Assembly (NCBI GenBank): GCA_017517135.1
Contig: JAFXAK010000021.1
Location: forward strand, 1-43,289
Source of the DNA: Clostridia bacterium
GTDB lineage: Bacteria > Bacillota > Clostridia > Oscillospirales > Acutalibacteraceae
Length of the DNA: 43,289 bases
Reading direction: 5' to 3'
The notes beneath the pieces are model-generated. The model was given only the letters and a program-made list of their open reading frames with translations. It searched no databases and was not told the DNA's origin. Below, piece by piece: positions 22,466 through 30,223 of the stretch; the stretch's first letter is position 1, and every line of letters starts with the position of its first letter. The position numbers were made by a program, and so were the translations under genes.

Positions 22466-23638
22466 ATGGATATAAAGAATGAATCACTTGAATTACACAA
22501 AAAATTAAAAGGCAAGCTTGAAATAAAATCAAGAGTGTCAGTTAAAACTAAAGAAGATTTGTCCCTGGCTTATACTCCCGGTGTTGCACAGGCTTGTCTT
22601 GAGATTCAGAAAAATCCTCAGGAAAGCTACAATCTCACCCGCAGATGGAATACCGTTGCAGTCATTACAGACGGTACTGCAGTTTTAGGATTAGGTGATA
22701 TCGGTCCTCTTGCAGGTATGCCTGTAATGGAAGGTAAATGTATCCTTTTTAAAGAATTTGCAGGTGTTGATGCTATTCCCCTTTGTGTTGACTCAAAAGA
22801 TCCCGACGAGTTTGTTAAAACGGTTTCTCTTATTTCAAAAAGCTTCGGCGGCATAAATCTTGAAGATATTTCAGCTCCGAGATGCTTTGAAATTGAAGAA
22901 AAACTGAAAGAAATATGCGATATTCCCGTTTTTCACGATGACCAGCACGGTACGGCTATTATAGTTACTGCGGCTGTAATCAATGCATTAAAGCTTGTAA
23001 AAAAAGACAAAAAGAATTGTAAGGCTGTTATTTCAGGTGCAGGTGCGGCAGGTACGGCTATCACAAAAATGCTTCTGAATTTCGGTATCGGTGAAATTAT
23101 AGTATGCGATAGAAACGGCATACTCAACAGGAACAACACAGAGCTTAACCCCGCACAGCTGTCGTTGGCACAGATAACAAACAATTCTCTTATTACAGGC
23201 AAGCTTGAAGATGCTTTTGTCGGAGCAGACATCTTTGTCGGTGTTTCCGCCCCGTCTATCGTAACCGGCGATATGATAAAATCAATGGCAGACTCCCCTA
23301 TCGTTTTTGCTATGGCAAATCCTGTTCCCGAAATAATGCCCGATATTGCAAAACAAGCAGGTGCGGCAGTTATCGGAACAGGCAGAAGCGATTTTCCGAA
23401 TCAGGTAAACAATGTTCTGGCTTTCCCCGGAATATTCAGAGGGGCACTTGATATGAGAGCCTCAAAAATCAATGAAGAAATGAAGCTTGCTGCAGCAAAT
23501 GCTATTGCTTCCCTTGTTTCAGACGAAGAGCTTTCTTCTGAATATATACTTCCTGCCGCTTTTGATGAGCGTGTAGGCCCCACCGTTGCACTCGCAGTTG
23601 CTAAAGCAGCTAAAACAAGCGGCGTTGCACGGATTTAA
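22466..23638 (+). CDS. Malic enzyme, short bacterial type
   Basis: A 390-residue oxidative-decarboxylating malate dehydrogenase (malate to pyruvate and CO2), without the phosphotransacetylase-like extension. Visible: 'SLAYTPGVA' (~33-41), 'DGTAVLGLGDIGPLAGMPVMEGK' (~70-92), 'FHDDQHGTA' with the metal ligands, the nucleotide-binding 'SGAGAAGTAI', and 'FPNQVNNVLAFPGIFRGALD'. NAD versus NADP use cannot be read safely. Its ATG lies 3 nt after the glpK stop with only a weak ribosome site, so translation is probably coupled to glpK. Confidence 0.95.
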   Translation: MDIKNESLELHKKLKGKLEIKSRVSVKTKEDLSLAYTPGVAQACLEIQKNPQESYNLTRRWNTVAVITDGTAVLGLGDIGPLAGMPVMEGKCILFKEFAGVDAIPLCVDSKDPDEFVKTVSLISKSFGGINLEDISAPRCFEIEEKLKEICDIPVFHDDQHGTAIIVTAAVINALKLVKKDKKNCKAVISGAGAAGTAITKMLLNFGIGEIIVCDRNGILNRNNTELNPAQLSLAQITNNSLITGKLEDAFVGADIFVGVSAPSIVTGDMIKSMADSPIVFAMANPVPEIMPDIAKQAGAAVIGTGRSDFPNQVNNVLAFPGIFRGALDMRASKINEEMKLAAANAIASLVSDEELSSEYILPAAFDERVGPTVALAVAKAAKTSGVARI

Positions 23639-23673
23639 CAAATACATTATTTTAGAAATGGAGATAATTTATT

Positions 23674-24756
23674 ATGGCAAGAGTTTACAATTTTTCCGCA
23701 GGGCCCTCAATGCTTCCTCTTGAAGCTTTGAAAAAAGCACAGGCTGATCTTCTTGATTACGAAGGCAGCGGACAGTCTGTTATGGAAATGTCTCATCGTT
23801 CAAAGGTTTTCGATAAAATCATCAAGGATGCAGAAAAGCTTATGCGCGAAATTATGAACATTCCCGACAATTATAAGGTTCTCTTCTTACAGGGTGGTGC
23901 ATCCTCACAGTTTGCGGCTATCCCTATGAACTTTATGACAAAGAACAACAAGGCTGACTATATTATCACCGGTGTGTGGGCTAAGAAAGCTTATCAGGAA
24001 GCCAAAAGATACGGTAATGCAAGAGTTATTGCATCCTCTGAAGATAAGACATACTCATACATTCCCAAGGTAACAAAAGATGATATTGATCCGGAAGCAG
24101 ACTATGTTTATATCTGTATGAACAACACAATTTACGGTACAAAGTACCCCTATATCCCCGAAACAGGCGATATTCCCCTTATTGCAGATATTTCCTCCTG
24201 CTTCCTTTCAGAGCCTCTCGATGTTTCAAAGTTCGCAGTAGTATACGGCGGTGCTCAGAAGAATATTGCTCCCGCAGGTCTTACTGTTGTTATTGTAAGA
24301 GAGGATATGCTCGGTCACGAAATGGATATCACTCCCACAATGTTCAACTACAAAGTCCACGCTGACAACGATTCACTTTACAATACTCCCCCTTGCTTCA
24401 CAATCTATATGTGCAAGCTTGTTCTTGAATGGATAAAGGATATGGGCGGCATTGAAGCAGTCAAAGCTAATAACATCAAAAAGGCTGAGCTTCTTTACAA
24501 TTTCTTTGAGGAATCAAAAATGTTCAGCAGCACAGTTGCAAAGGAAGACCGTTCTCTTATGAACATTCCCTTTGTTACAGGTGATGCTGAGCTTGATGCA
24601 AAATTCGTTAAAGAAGCAACAGAAGCAGGCTTCATAAATCTTAAGGGCCACCGTTCTGTAGGCGGTATGAGAGCTTCCGTTTACAATGCAATGCCCCTTG
24701 AAGGCGTTGAAAAATTAGTTGAATTTATGAAAGCTTTTGAAAAAGCAAATTCATAA
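23674..24756 (+). CDS. serC: Phosphoserine aminotransferase
   Basis: A 360-residue pyridoxal-phosphate enzyme: 3-phosphohydroxypyruvate plus glutamate gives phosphoserine. The N-terminus 'VYNFSAGPSMLPLEAL' is diagnostic, as are 'LFLQGGASSQFAAIPMN' and the cofactor lysine in 'GGAQKNIAPAG'. 'GHRSVGGMRASVYNAMP' marks the C-terminal substrate region. GGAGA precedes the ATG. Followed 16 nt later by serA; a phosphoserine phosphatase gene is not in the window. Confidence 0.97.
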   Translation: MARVYNFSAGPSMLPLEALKKAQADLLDYEGSGQSVMEMSHRSKVFDKIIKDAEKLMREIMNIPDNYKVLFLQGGASSQFAAIPMNFMTKNNKADYIITGVWAKKAYQEAKRYGNARVIASSEDKTYSYIPKVTKDDIDPEADYVYICMNNTIYGTKYPYIPETGDIPLIADISSCFLSEPLDVSKFAVVYGGAQKNIAPAGLTVVIVREDMLGHEMDITPTMFNYKVHADNDSLYNTPPCFTIYMCKLVLEWIKDMGGIEAVKANNIKKAELLYNFFEESKMFSSTVAKEDRSLMNIPFVTGDAELDAKFVKEATEAGFINLKGHRSVGGMRASVYNAMPLEGVEKLVEFMKAFEKANS

Positions 24757-24772
24757 TCAAAGGAGTATTTTT

Positions 24773-25930
24773 ATGTTTAATATTCTCACTCTCAATAAAA
24801 TTTCCGCATCAGGTCTTTCAAATTTTGACAGCAATCTTTTTGCTTGCTCTGATTCTGTTGAAAATCCCGATGCAATCATTGTCCGTTCCGCTTCAATGCA
24901 TGAAATGGAATTACCCTCAAACCTTCTTGCTGTTGCAAGAGCAGGTGCGGGTGTAAATAATATTCCGATTGACAAATGTACTGAAAACGGCATCTGTGTA
25001 TTCAACACACCCGGAGCTAATGCAAATGCTGTTAAAGAGCTTGTTATCTGCGCACTTTTCCTTACATCAAGAAAAGTTGTTGCAGGTGCAAAATGGTGTG
25101 AAACACTCAAAGGAAACGGCGACCAAGTTTCAAAGCTTGTTGAGAAAGGCAAAAGCTCCTTTGCAGGCCCTGAAATTCTCGGCAAAACTCTCGGTGTTGT
25201 AGGCTTGGGTGCAATAGGTATTCTCGTTGCAAATGCCGCAAAAGCTCTCGGAATGAAGGTTGTCGGTTATGATCCCTTCATTTCCGATAAAACCGCAGCT
25301 TTACTCGATTCAGGAATTACCGTTACGGCAAATCTTGATGATATTTTCAACTTAAGCGATTATATAACTCTTCATGCCCCCTTAACAGATGCAACCAGAG
25401 GAATAATCGGCAAGGATAATTTTGCAAAATGTAAGGATAGTGTCCGCGTGCTTAACTTTGCAAGAGCTGAGCTTGTTAATTCTGCAGATATGCTCGAAGC
25501 TTTAGCTTCCGGCAAGTGCGCTGCATATGCAACCGACTTTGCAACAGACGAGCTTCTCTGTGCAGAAGGCGTAACAGCACTTCCCCACCTCGGCGCTTCT
25601 TCTCCCGAGGCTGAAGAAAACTGTGCAGTTATGGCAGTTAATCAGCTTGCTATGTATCTTAAAGACGGTAATGTTAAAAATTCCGTTAACCTCCCCGAAT
25701 TAATCACCGATAAAAACGGCAATATAAGACTTACCGTAATTTCAAACGGTGACATCACAGATGCACTTAAAGATGCATTAGAAAAAGCCGGTATAACACT
25801 CAATAACAGTGCAAATGCTGTCAAGAAAAGCGTTGGTTATGCTGTTTTTGATACCGACACTCAGATTACCGATGATGTTATAGAAACAATCAAGGAAATT
25901 GACGGTGTTATTTCTTTAAGAATTATCTGA
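24773..25930 (+). CDS. serA: D-3-phosphoglycerate dehydrogenase
   Basis: A 385-residue D-isomer-specific 2-hydroxyacid dehydrogenase for the first step of serine synthesis (3-phosphoglycerate to 3-phosphohydroxypyruvate). 'RAGAGVNNIPID' and 'NTPGANANAVKEL' are typical of SerA; the NAD domain has 'GLGAIGILVANAAKALGM'; the catalytic histidine lies in 'LPHLGASSPEAEENC'. A short C-terminal regulatory domain (~315-385) resembles an ACT fold. In the catalytic region 'VLNFARAELV' keeps the Arg. I use the ATG at 24773 with AAAGGAG; the longer frame begins inside serC. Last gene of the operon. Confidence 0.96.
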   Translation: MFNILTLNKISASGLSNFDSNLFACSDSVENPDAIIVRSASMHEMELPSNLLAVARAGAGVNNIPIDKCTENGICVFNTPGANANAVKELVICALFLTSRKVVAGAKWCETLKGNGDQVSKLVEKGKSSFAGPEILGKTLGVVGLGAIGILVANAAKALGMKVVGYDPFISDKTAALLDSGITVTANLDDIFNLSDYITLHAPLTDATRGIIGKDNFAKCKDSVRVLNFARAELVNSADMLEALASGKCAAYATDFATDELLCAEGVTALPHLGASSPEAEENCAVMAVNQLAMYLKDGNVKNSVNLPELITDKNGNIRLTVISNGDITDALKDALEKAGITLNNSANAVKKSVGYAVFDTDTQITDDVIETIKEIDGVISLRII

Positions 25931-25949
25931 TTTGCTTAAATTCCATAAT

Positions 25950-25985
25950 AAATCCCCGTCTCCAAAAATTAGGACGGGGATTTTT
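25950..25985 (+). terminator. Rho-independent terminator after serA
   Basis: Stem AATCCCCGTC / GACGGGGATT with an A-rich loop, followed by a short T-run. Confidence 0.9.
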
Positions 25986-25991
25986 CATAAC

Positions 25992-26034
25992 AACAAAAAA
26001 TACTGTAACCTTTCACGGCTACAGTATTTTTGTT
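25992..26034 (-). terminator. Rho-independent terminator of the aconitase X operon
   Basis: Minus strand: AAAAATACTGTAGCC and GGTTACAGTATTTTTT pair around a GTGAAA loop and end in a T-run. It abuts the serA terminator from the opposite side. Confidence 0.88.
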
Positions 26035-26038
26035 ATTA

Positions 26039-26938
26039 TTAATCCATAAGAGAATTAGCAACACACCAATTGTGGAATGCTTCAAGACTGTGTAATCTTG
26101 CAGGAGAAAGCTTCTGACCGCCGCGGTTAATAGCTTTCATTGATTTTACACCCTGAAGATTTACAAGATATTTTGCAGAGCAGTTAAAGCCGTTATCAAT
26201 AGCATTATCAAGAAGGATTATTTCATTGTAACGCTGTTCGGCAAGTGCCATATCACCGCTCATAAATGCTTCATAGAAGCGCTGGAAGAAAGCACCGCCG
26301 CAAGCTGTGGGAGTTGCCATAACACCGCGGGCACCCATCTTGAATGCCTCAAAAAGGTAAGGCATATTAGCCTGAATAATACAGGAGTCACCCTTCTGAT
26401 CTATCTTATCCTTTATAAGCTCGGCAGAACAGGTTGTGTCCTTAATACCGTACACGCCACATTCTTTTACAAGTCTGCCGTATGCGTTACCGCTTATAAG
26501 GTGAGGCTGTGCACCGGGGAATTCATACATAAATACAGGTAAATCAGTATACTGCTTGAGTTCACCGACATAGGTTACAAGTCTGTCTTCATCATTGCCG
26601 AAGCCCTTTGTTGTGAAAACAAGACCGTCAACACCTGTCTGGCTCATTCTCTTTACTTCTTCAACCTGAGCAAACCATGAGGGCTCATTGTTTGCGGTTG
26701 CAACAACAGTTGTGTTGCCTTTATTTTTAACGGTAAGCTCAGCAAGCTTGATTCTTTCTTCGATATTGAGGTTTGCCATTTCAGAGCTTCCGCAAACAGC
26801 AAACAGGTGTTCTACACCCTGATTTGCCTGCCATACTGCATATTCTTCATATCCCTTGTAATCGACAGTAAGGTCATCGTTAAAGGGAGTGAGCATCAAG
26901 GAATAAATACCGTTATAGTTTTCAGTTAACTTAGACAT
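26039..26938 (-). CDS. Dihydrodipicolinate synthase (DapA/NAL)-family protein
   Basis: A 299-residue Schiff-base aldolase/dehydratase-type TIM barrel. The Schiff-base lysine is K166 in 'YGIKDTT', the active-site tyrosine Y138 in 'FMYEFPG', and the substrate-carboxylate loop reads 'CGSSEMANL' (49-57) in place of GTTGE. The gene lies 18 nt after the small aconitase X subunit and is part of its operon, not of a lysine cluster, so lysine synthesis is unlikely. Members of this family also include keto-sugar-acid aldolases and the deaminase/dehydratase of hydroxyproline breakdown. The real substrate is unknown. No strong ribosome site is visible before the ATG. Confidence 0.85.
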   Translation of the reverse strand: MSKLTENYNGIYSLMLTPFNDDLTVDYKGYEEYAVWQANQGVEHLFAVCGSSEMANLNIEERIKLAELTVKNKGNTTVVATANNEPSWFAQVEEVKRMSQTGVDGLVFTTKGFGNDEDRLVTYVGELKQYTDLPVFMYEFPGAQPHLISGNAYGRLVKECGVYGIKDTTCSAELIKDKIDQKGDSCIIQANMPYLFEAFKMGARGVMATPTACGGAFFQRFYEAFMSGDMALAEQRYNEIILLDNAIDNGFNCSAKYLVNLQGVKSMKAINRGGQKLSPARLHSLEAFHNWCVANSLMD

Positions 26939-26956
26939 AATATTTACAGCGAGTTA

Positions 26957-27400
26957 TTAAAGAATAACAACAACGCCATCCTCCTCAACTCTGATTTTAT
27001 CTCCTGTTTTTACTGCTTCAAGGAATTCTTCACCGAGATTATCAATTGTGGGCATAGGCTTATCTGTCCATACATCAGCAAGAATAGCACCTGCTGCAGC
27101 AAGCGAATCTATGGGCTTTGAGAAAAGCAGACAAGAGGGAGTTCTGCCCATTGCAGCTGCACAGTAAAGCACCATACCGCCTGTTGTTGAGCCTATTGTC
27201 TGAGGAAGACAAAGAGCTGTGTTAAACATAGGCTTTTCATATAAATCGGGATTGTTCTGATCACCGCATTTTGCTGTTTTATCACCGAACTGCAAGCTCT
27301 TCTGGAAGCTTGCAAGAGTATTGAATCCCTGCTTTGTAACCAGAGCTTCAGCAGAAGCAACGGTACCGGGAACTACAACGCGTCCTTTAAATGTTTTCAT
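26957..27400 (-). CDS. Aconitase X small subunit (swivel domain, DUF126)
   Basis: A 147-residue protein matching the small subunit of two-subunit aconitase X enzymes: 'FKGRVVVPGTVASAEALVT', 'LCLPQTIGSTTGGMVLY' and a C-terminal 'GDKIRVEEDG'. This is the mobile swivel domain that closes over the active site of the large subunit. I use the ATG at 27400, which has GGGGGC upstream and lies 1 nt after the large-subunit stop; the longer frame overlaps that gene. Characterised bacterial aconitase X enzymes dehydrate cis-3-hydroxy-L-proline; archaeal ones act on phosphomevalonate. Confidence 0.88.
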   Translation of the reverse strand: MKTFKGRVVVPGTVASAEALVTKQGFNTLASFQKSLQFGDKTAKCGDQNNPDLYEKPMFNTALCLPQTIGSTTGGMVLYCAAAMGRTPSCLLFSKPIDSLAAAGAILADVWTDKPMPTIDNLGEEFLEAVKTGDKIRVEEDGVVVIL

Positions 27401-27401
27401 T

Positions 27402-28691
27402 TTATTTAGCCCCCTTTGTGATCTGTTCAAGAATTTCAGCGTTTGTGTAATAACGGGATGTTGTGTATGTTCTCAATTTGTTTGAGTTTGTAATAACGGG
27501 CTTTTTACCGCAAAGAGGATTGTTCATATACATAAGAGGACAAATATAGCTGAGAACTACACCTGTTGCCTTAAGTCTTGCAGCATAAGGAGTTTTGTTG
27601 AATTTTTCAACAACAGCGGGAGCTGCAGTAAATACTGTGGGAATAACAACCTTCTTGTTGCCGTACTTCTTGAGAGAAGCTTCAACCTTTTCTGTCCATT
27701 CAATAAGCTGTGAATATGTAAGATGCGGACAGCCTATGAAGCAAAGCTTGGGAGTTGCATTCTTGTCCTTCCAGATAACGGGATAGTTATTCTTAACTCT
27801 TTCAAGCTCTTTATCATCAATAACATAAACCTGTGCATTTTCTGCAATAAGATCCTTGCCTGATTCAACAGCTTCGGGAGTAAGTCCGTCTATATGATAA
27901 AGACCTACAGCACCGTTTGAAGCAGTTGCGGCACCGAAATCCTTGAGATATGCCTTGGCATTATCATCAAGTGTGTTTCCTATCCACTTATCAAGACCGA
28001 TAACATAAGGTACATCCTCCATTACCTTCATACCGATAGCGGAACCGAGTACCTGAGCCTCGGGAATTTTTTCTGTTTTAACTTCAACTATCCATGTAGC
28101 CTTTCTGCCTTCATCGGTAAGCAAGCCGAAATAAGGAACATAGCCAACAATAGAACCGAAAATATCAATTATACCTGAGTTACGGTTGCAACGAGCACCG
28201 AGAACGGAGTTTGCATAAACAACAGCACTGGACTCTGCCCATGAAAGAACATCACCCTTTTTAGGTGTGTTTCCTACTTCGTCAAGATAGCAGGTACAGG
28301 TATATGCAGACTTGCTGAGAAGACCAACCTTTTCAAGCTGTGCATCATACTTTTCCTGTGCTGAATACATAAATTTATTGAACACAAGATTTTCAAGGAA
28401 ATTTGCGGGAACATTCTTATCAAGAGGTCTGGGGTCAACAGAAAATTTCTGCTTTGAAACAACACCGCCTGCGATAAGCTGATCCATAAGCTCATAAACG
28501 GGCTTCATTACGCTGATACCGAAGCTTGTTACAAGATGACCTTTCTCACTTGTAACGGGAACCATTTTGGTAGCACCAAAAGTTTCACCGTACATTACAA
28601 GTGTTTTCATAACCTTTGCCATTGTTTCTCCCTTTTTGCCGTTGAGAATATCAAGCTGTTCGGGAGTTAATTCCATTTTATATCCGGGCAT
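27402..28691 (-). CDS. Aconitase X large (catalytic) subunit, DUF521
   Basis: A 429-residue aconitase X catalytic subunit. Visible: 'MELTPEQLDILNGKKG' at the start, the family block 'SSAVVYANSVLGARCNRNSG' (~150-170), 'GCPH' in the middle with one cluster cysteine, and 'YICPLMYMNNPLCG' near the C-terminus with two more. Substrate is most likely cis-3-hydroxy-L-proline by analogy, but a different hydroxy-acid is possible. I use the ATG at 28691 because the AAAGGA site would overlap the ATG at 28700. It heads the operon with the small subunit and the DapA-family gene. The usual pyrroline-2-carboxylate reductase is not present. Confidence 0.87.
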   Translation of the reverse strand: MPGYKMELTPEQLDILNGKKGETMAKVMKTLVMYGETFGATKMVPVTSEKGHLVTSFGISVMKPVYELMDQLIAGGVVSKQKFSVDPRPLDKNVPANFLENLVFNKFMYSAQEKYDAQLEKVGLLSKSAYTCTCYLDEVGNTPKKGDVLSWAESSAVVYANSVLGARCNRNSGIIDIFGSIVGYVPYFGLLTDEGRKATWIVEVKTEKIPEAQVLGSAIGMKVMEDVPYVIGLDKWIGNTLDDNAKAYLKDFGAATASNGAVGLYHIDGLTPEAVESGKDLIAENAQVYVIDDKELERVKNNYPVIWKDKNATPKLCFIGCPHLTYSQLIEWTEKVEASLKKYGNKKVVIPTVFTAAPAVVEKFNKTPYAARLKATGVVLSYICPLMYMNNPLCGKKPVITNSNKLRTYTTSRYYTNAEILEQITKGAK

Positions 28692-28718
28692 TGAAATCAT
28701 CCTTTCTCAGATGTATTT

Positions 28719-28740
28719 TTGTTACTTTTTATTATAACAA
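28719..28740. promoter_or_regulatory. Inverted repeat over the -10 region of the aconitase X promoter
   Basis: Arms TTGTTA (28719-28724) and TAACAA (28735-28740) are a perfect inverted pair separated by 10 bp, covering the -10 box and start point. The arm sequence recalls Rex, but the spacing is 4 bp too long. Possible operator of an unknown regulator. Confidence 0.35.
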
Positions 28741-28758
28741 ATTATATGATAAATGCAA
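28731..28758 (-). promoter_or_regulatory. Probable sigma-A promoter of the aconitase X operon
   Basis: Minus strand: -35 TTGCAT (28758-28753), 16-nt spacer, -10 TATAAT (28736-28731). Confidence 0.65.
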
Positions 28759-28942
28759 GAAATTTTATAAAAAAATGTCACAAAATATTCATAAAAACAA
28801 AAAAATTTATATTTTTCTGTATAGCACCGTAAATTGAAATGAATAATAATTCAGATACGGAAAAACATTCAAAATAACTCTCCGATTGACTTTAATAATT
28901 TTTGTCCGTGTGTTCAAATTAAATGTGTACGGAGGTGATTTT

Positions 28943-30172
28943 TTGAGAAAAATTTTGAAAATTATGAGCGTATGTATATCGTTGCTTGTTCTGCTTATGA
29001 TGGGGCTTACCGTTTACGGCAATATAGTTCTTCCCGATAAATTATATATAACAAATGAAGAAATTTGTCTGGGGAAAATTTTTACTGCCGACATTGATTC
29101 GGAGTTTTTTTCAGTTCAGACGGCAAACACAAGCAACACAGCCGAAACTGAAATAACGGCAACCGTTAAATTAGCAAATTCAATCCCCGTAAAGACAGTT
29201 GCCGTAGAACAAAAGGAGCGTTCCTATGTTATTCCGGGCGGCGAGCTTGTAGGAATAAAGCTGAAAACAGACGGTGTGCTTATTGTAGGCACGGAAACCT
29301 TTGAGAGTGACAAGGGCAGCGTTTCTCCCGCTGAAGATGCAGGGATTAAGGTCGGAGATGTTTTATTGTCCGTCAATCAGACAAACATCACAGACAATAA
29401 TTCGCTGACACAGGCAATAGCGGATTCGGACGGCTCCCCTATGGAAATGACATTGATGCGTGACAACCAACAATTTACAACAACCCTGCAACCGCAAAAA
29501 TCAGTTGAAACAAATCAATATAAAGGCGGCTTGTGGGTGCGTGATTGCGTGTGCGGAATAGGAACTCTGACTTATACTGATATTTCAACAGGCAGCTTTG
29601 CCACGCTGGGACACGGGATATATGATTCCGACACCAGAGAAATAGTCCCCTCAACAAGCGGCGTTCTGTTATCTGCAAATCTGTGCGGTATAACTAAGGG
29701 AAAATCCGGATGTGCGGGAGAATTAAGCGGTTCCTTCGGAAATACGGAATACGGAAATCTGCAGCTTAACTGCGATAACGGTGTTTACGGTTATATAACG
29801 GTTTTAGCGAGCAATGAACAGGCTGTTCCCGTAGCTTTCGCAAGCGAGGTACACACGGGAGATGCACAGATAATAACAACTGTAAACGGTGAAAAAAAAT
29901 ATTATGATATAAAAATTGAAAAAACCGATCCTTTTTCAACAAATAATAAGAGTATGATAATAAAAATAACCGATGAAGAGCTGATAAATACAACAGGCGG
30001 AATTATTCAGGGAATGAGCGGTTCACCTATTATTCAGGACGGTATGCTGGCAGGAGCTGTAACACATGTATTTCTTAACAACCCGCAAAAAGGATATGCT
30101 ATTTTTGCACAGACTATGATTGATACTGCACAAACAATACTCAATACAGACGAATTGAATTCGGCAGCATAA
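28943..30172 (+). CDS. spoIVB: SpoIVB peptidase
   Basis: A 409-residue sporulation serine peptidase (S55). In Bacillus it is made in the forespore and starts sigma-K processing by cutting SpoIVFA. Layout: N-terminal membrane segment (about 5-25), PDZ domain (about 105-185, 'SPAEDAGIKVGDVLLSVN'), then the peptidase with H224 in 'ATLGHGIYD' and nucleophile S359 in 'IQGMSGSPII'. The start is TTG at 28943, 7 nt after a perfect GGAGG; the frame is open further upstream but that part reads through the ribosome site. A sporulation-sigma promoter is expected but I could not identify one with confidence. Strong evidence for an endospore former. Confidence 0.95.
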   Translation: MRKILKIMSVCISLLVLLMMGLTVYGNIVLPDKLYITNEEICLGKIFTADIDSEFFSVQTANTSNTAETEITATVKLANSIPVKTVAVEQKERSYVIPGGELVGIKLKTDGVLIVGTETFESDKGSVSPAEDAGIKVGDVLLSVNQTNITDNNSLTQAIADSDGSPMEMTLMRDNQQFTTTLQPQKSVETNQYKGGLWVRDCVCGIGTLTYTDISTGSFATLGHGIYDSDTREIVPSTSGVLLSANLCGITKGKSGCAGELSGSFGNTEYGNLQLNCDNGVYGYITVLASNEQAVPVAFASEVHTGDAQIITTVNGEKKYYDIKIEKTDPFSTNNKSMIIKITDEELINTTGGIIQGMSGSPIIQDGMLAGAVTHVFLNNPQKGYAIFAQTMIDTAQTILNTDELNSAA

Positions 30173-30179
30173 AATAATT

Positions 30180-30222
30180 CAACCGAAACTTTACTTATTG
30201 CGTACAGTTTCGGTTGAGTTTA
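30180..30222. terminator. Weak bidirectional terminator between spoIVB and the GH38-like gene
   Basis: Perfect 11-bp stem CAACCGAAACT / AGTTTCGGTTG with a 15-nt loop between the two convergent stop codons. T-runs are interrupted on both sides. Confidence 0.6.
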
Positions 30223-30223
30223 T

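Noticed and set aside
28820-28942. Sigma-F/sigma-G promoter before spoIVB
   Set aside because: Elements like TGAATA and CATTCAA occur but with spacings that do not fit; no candidate I would defend.
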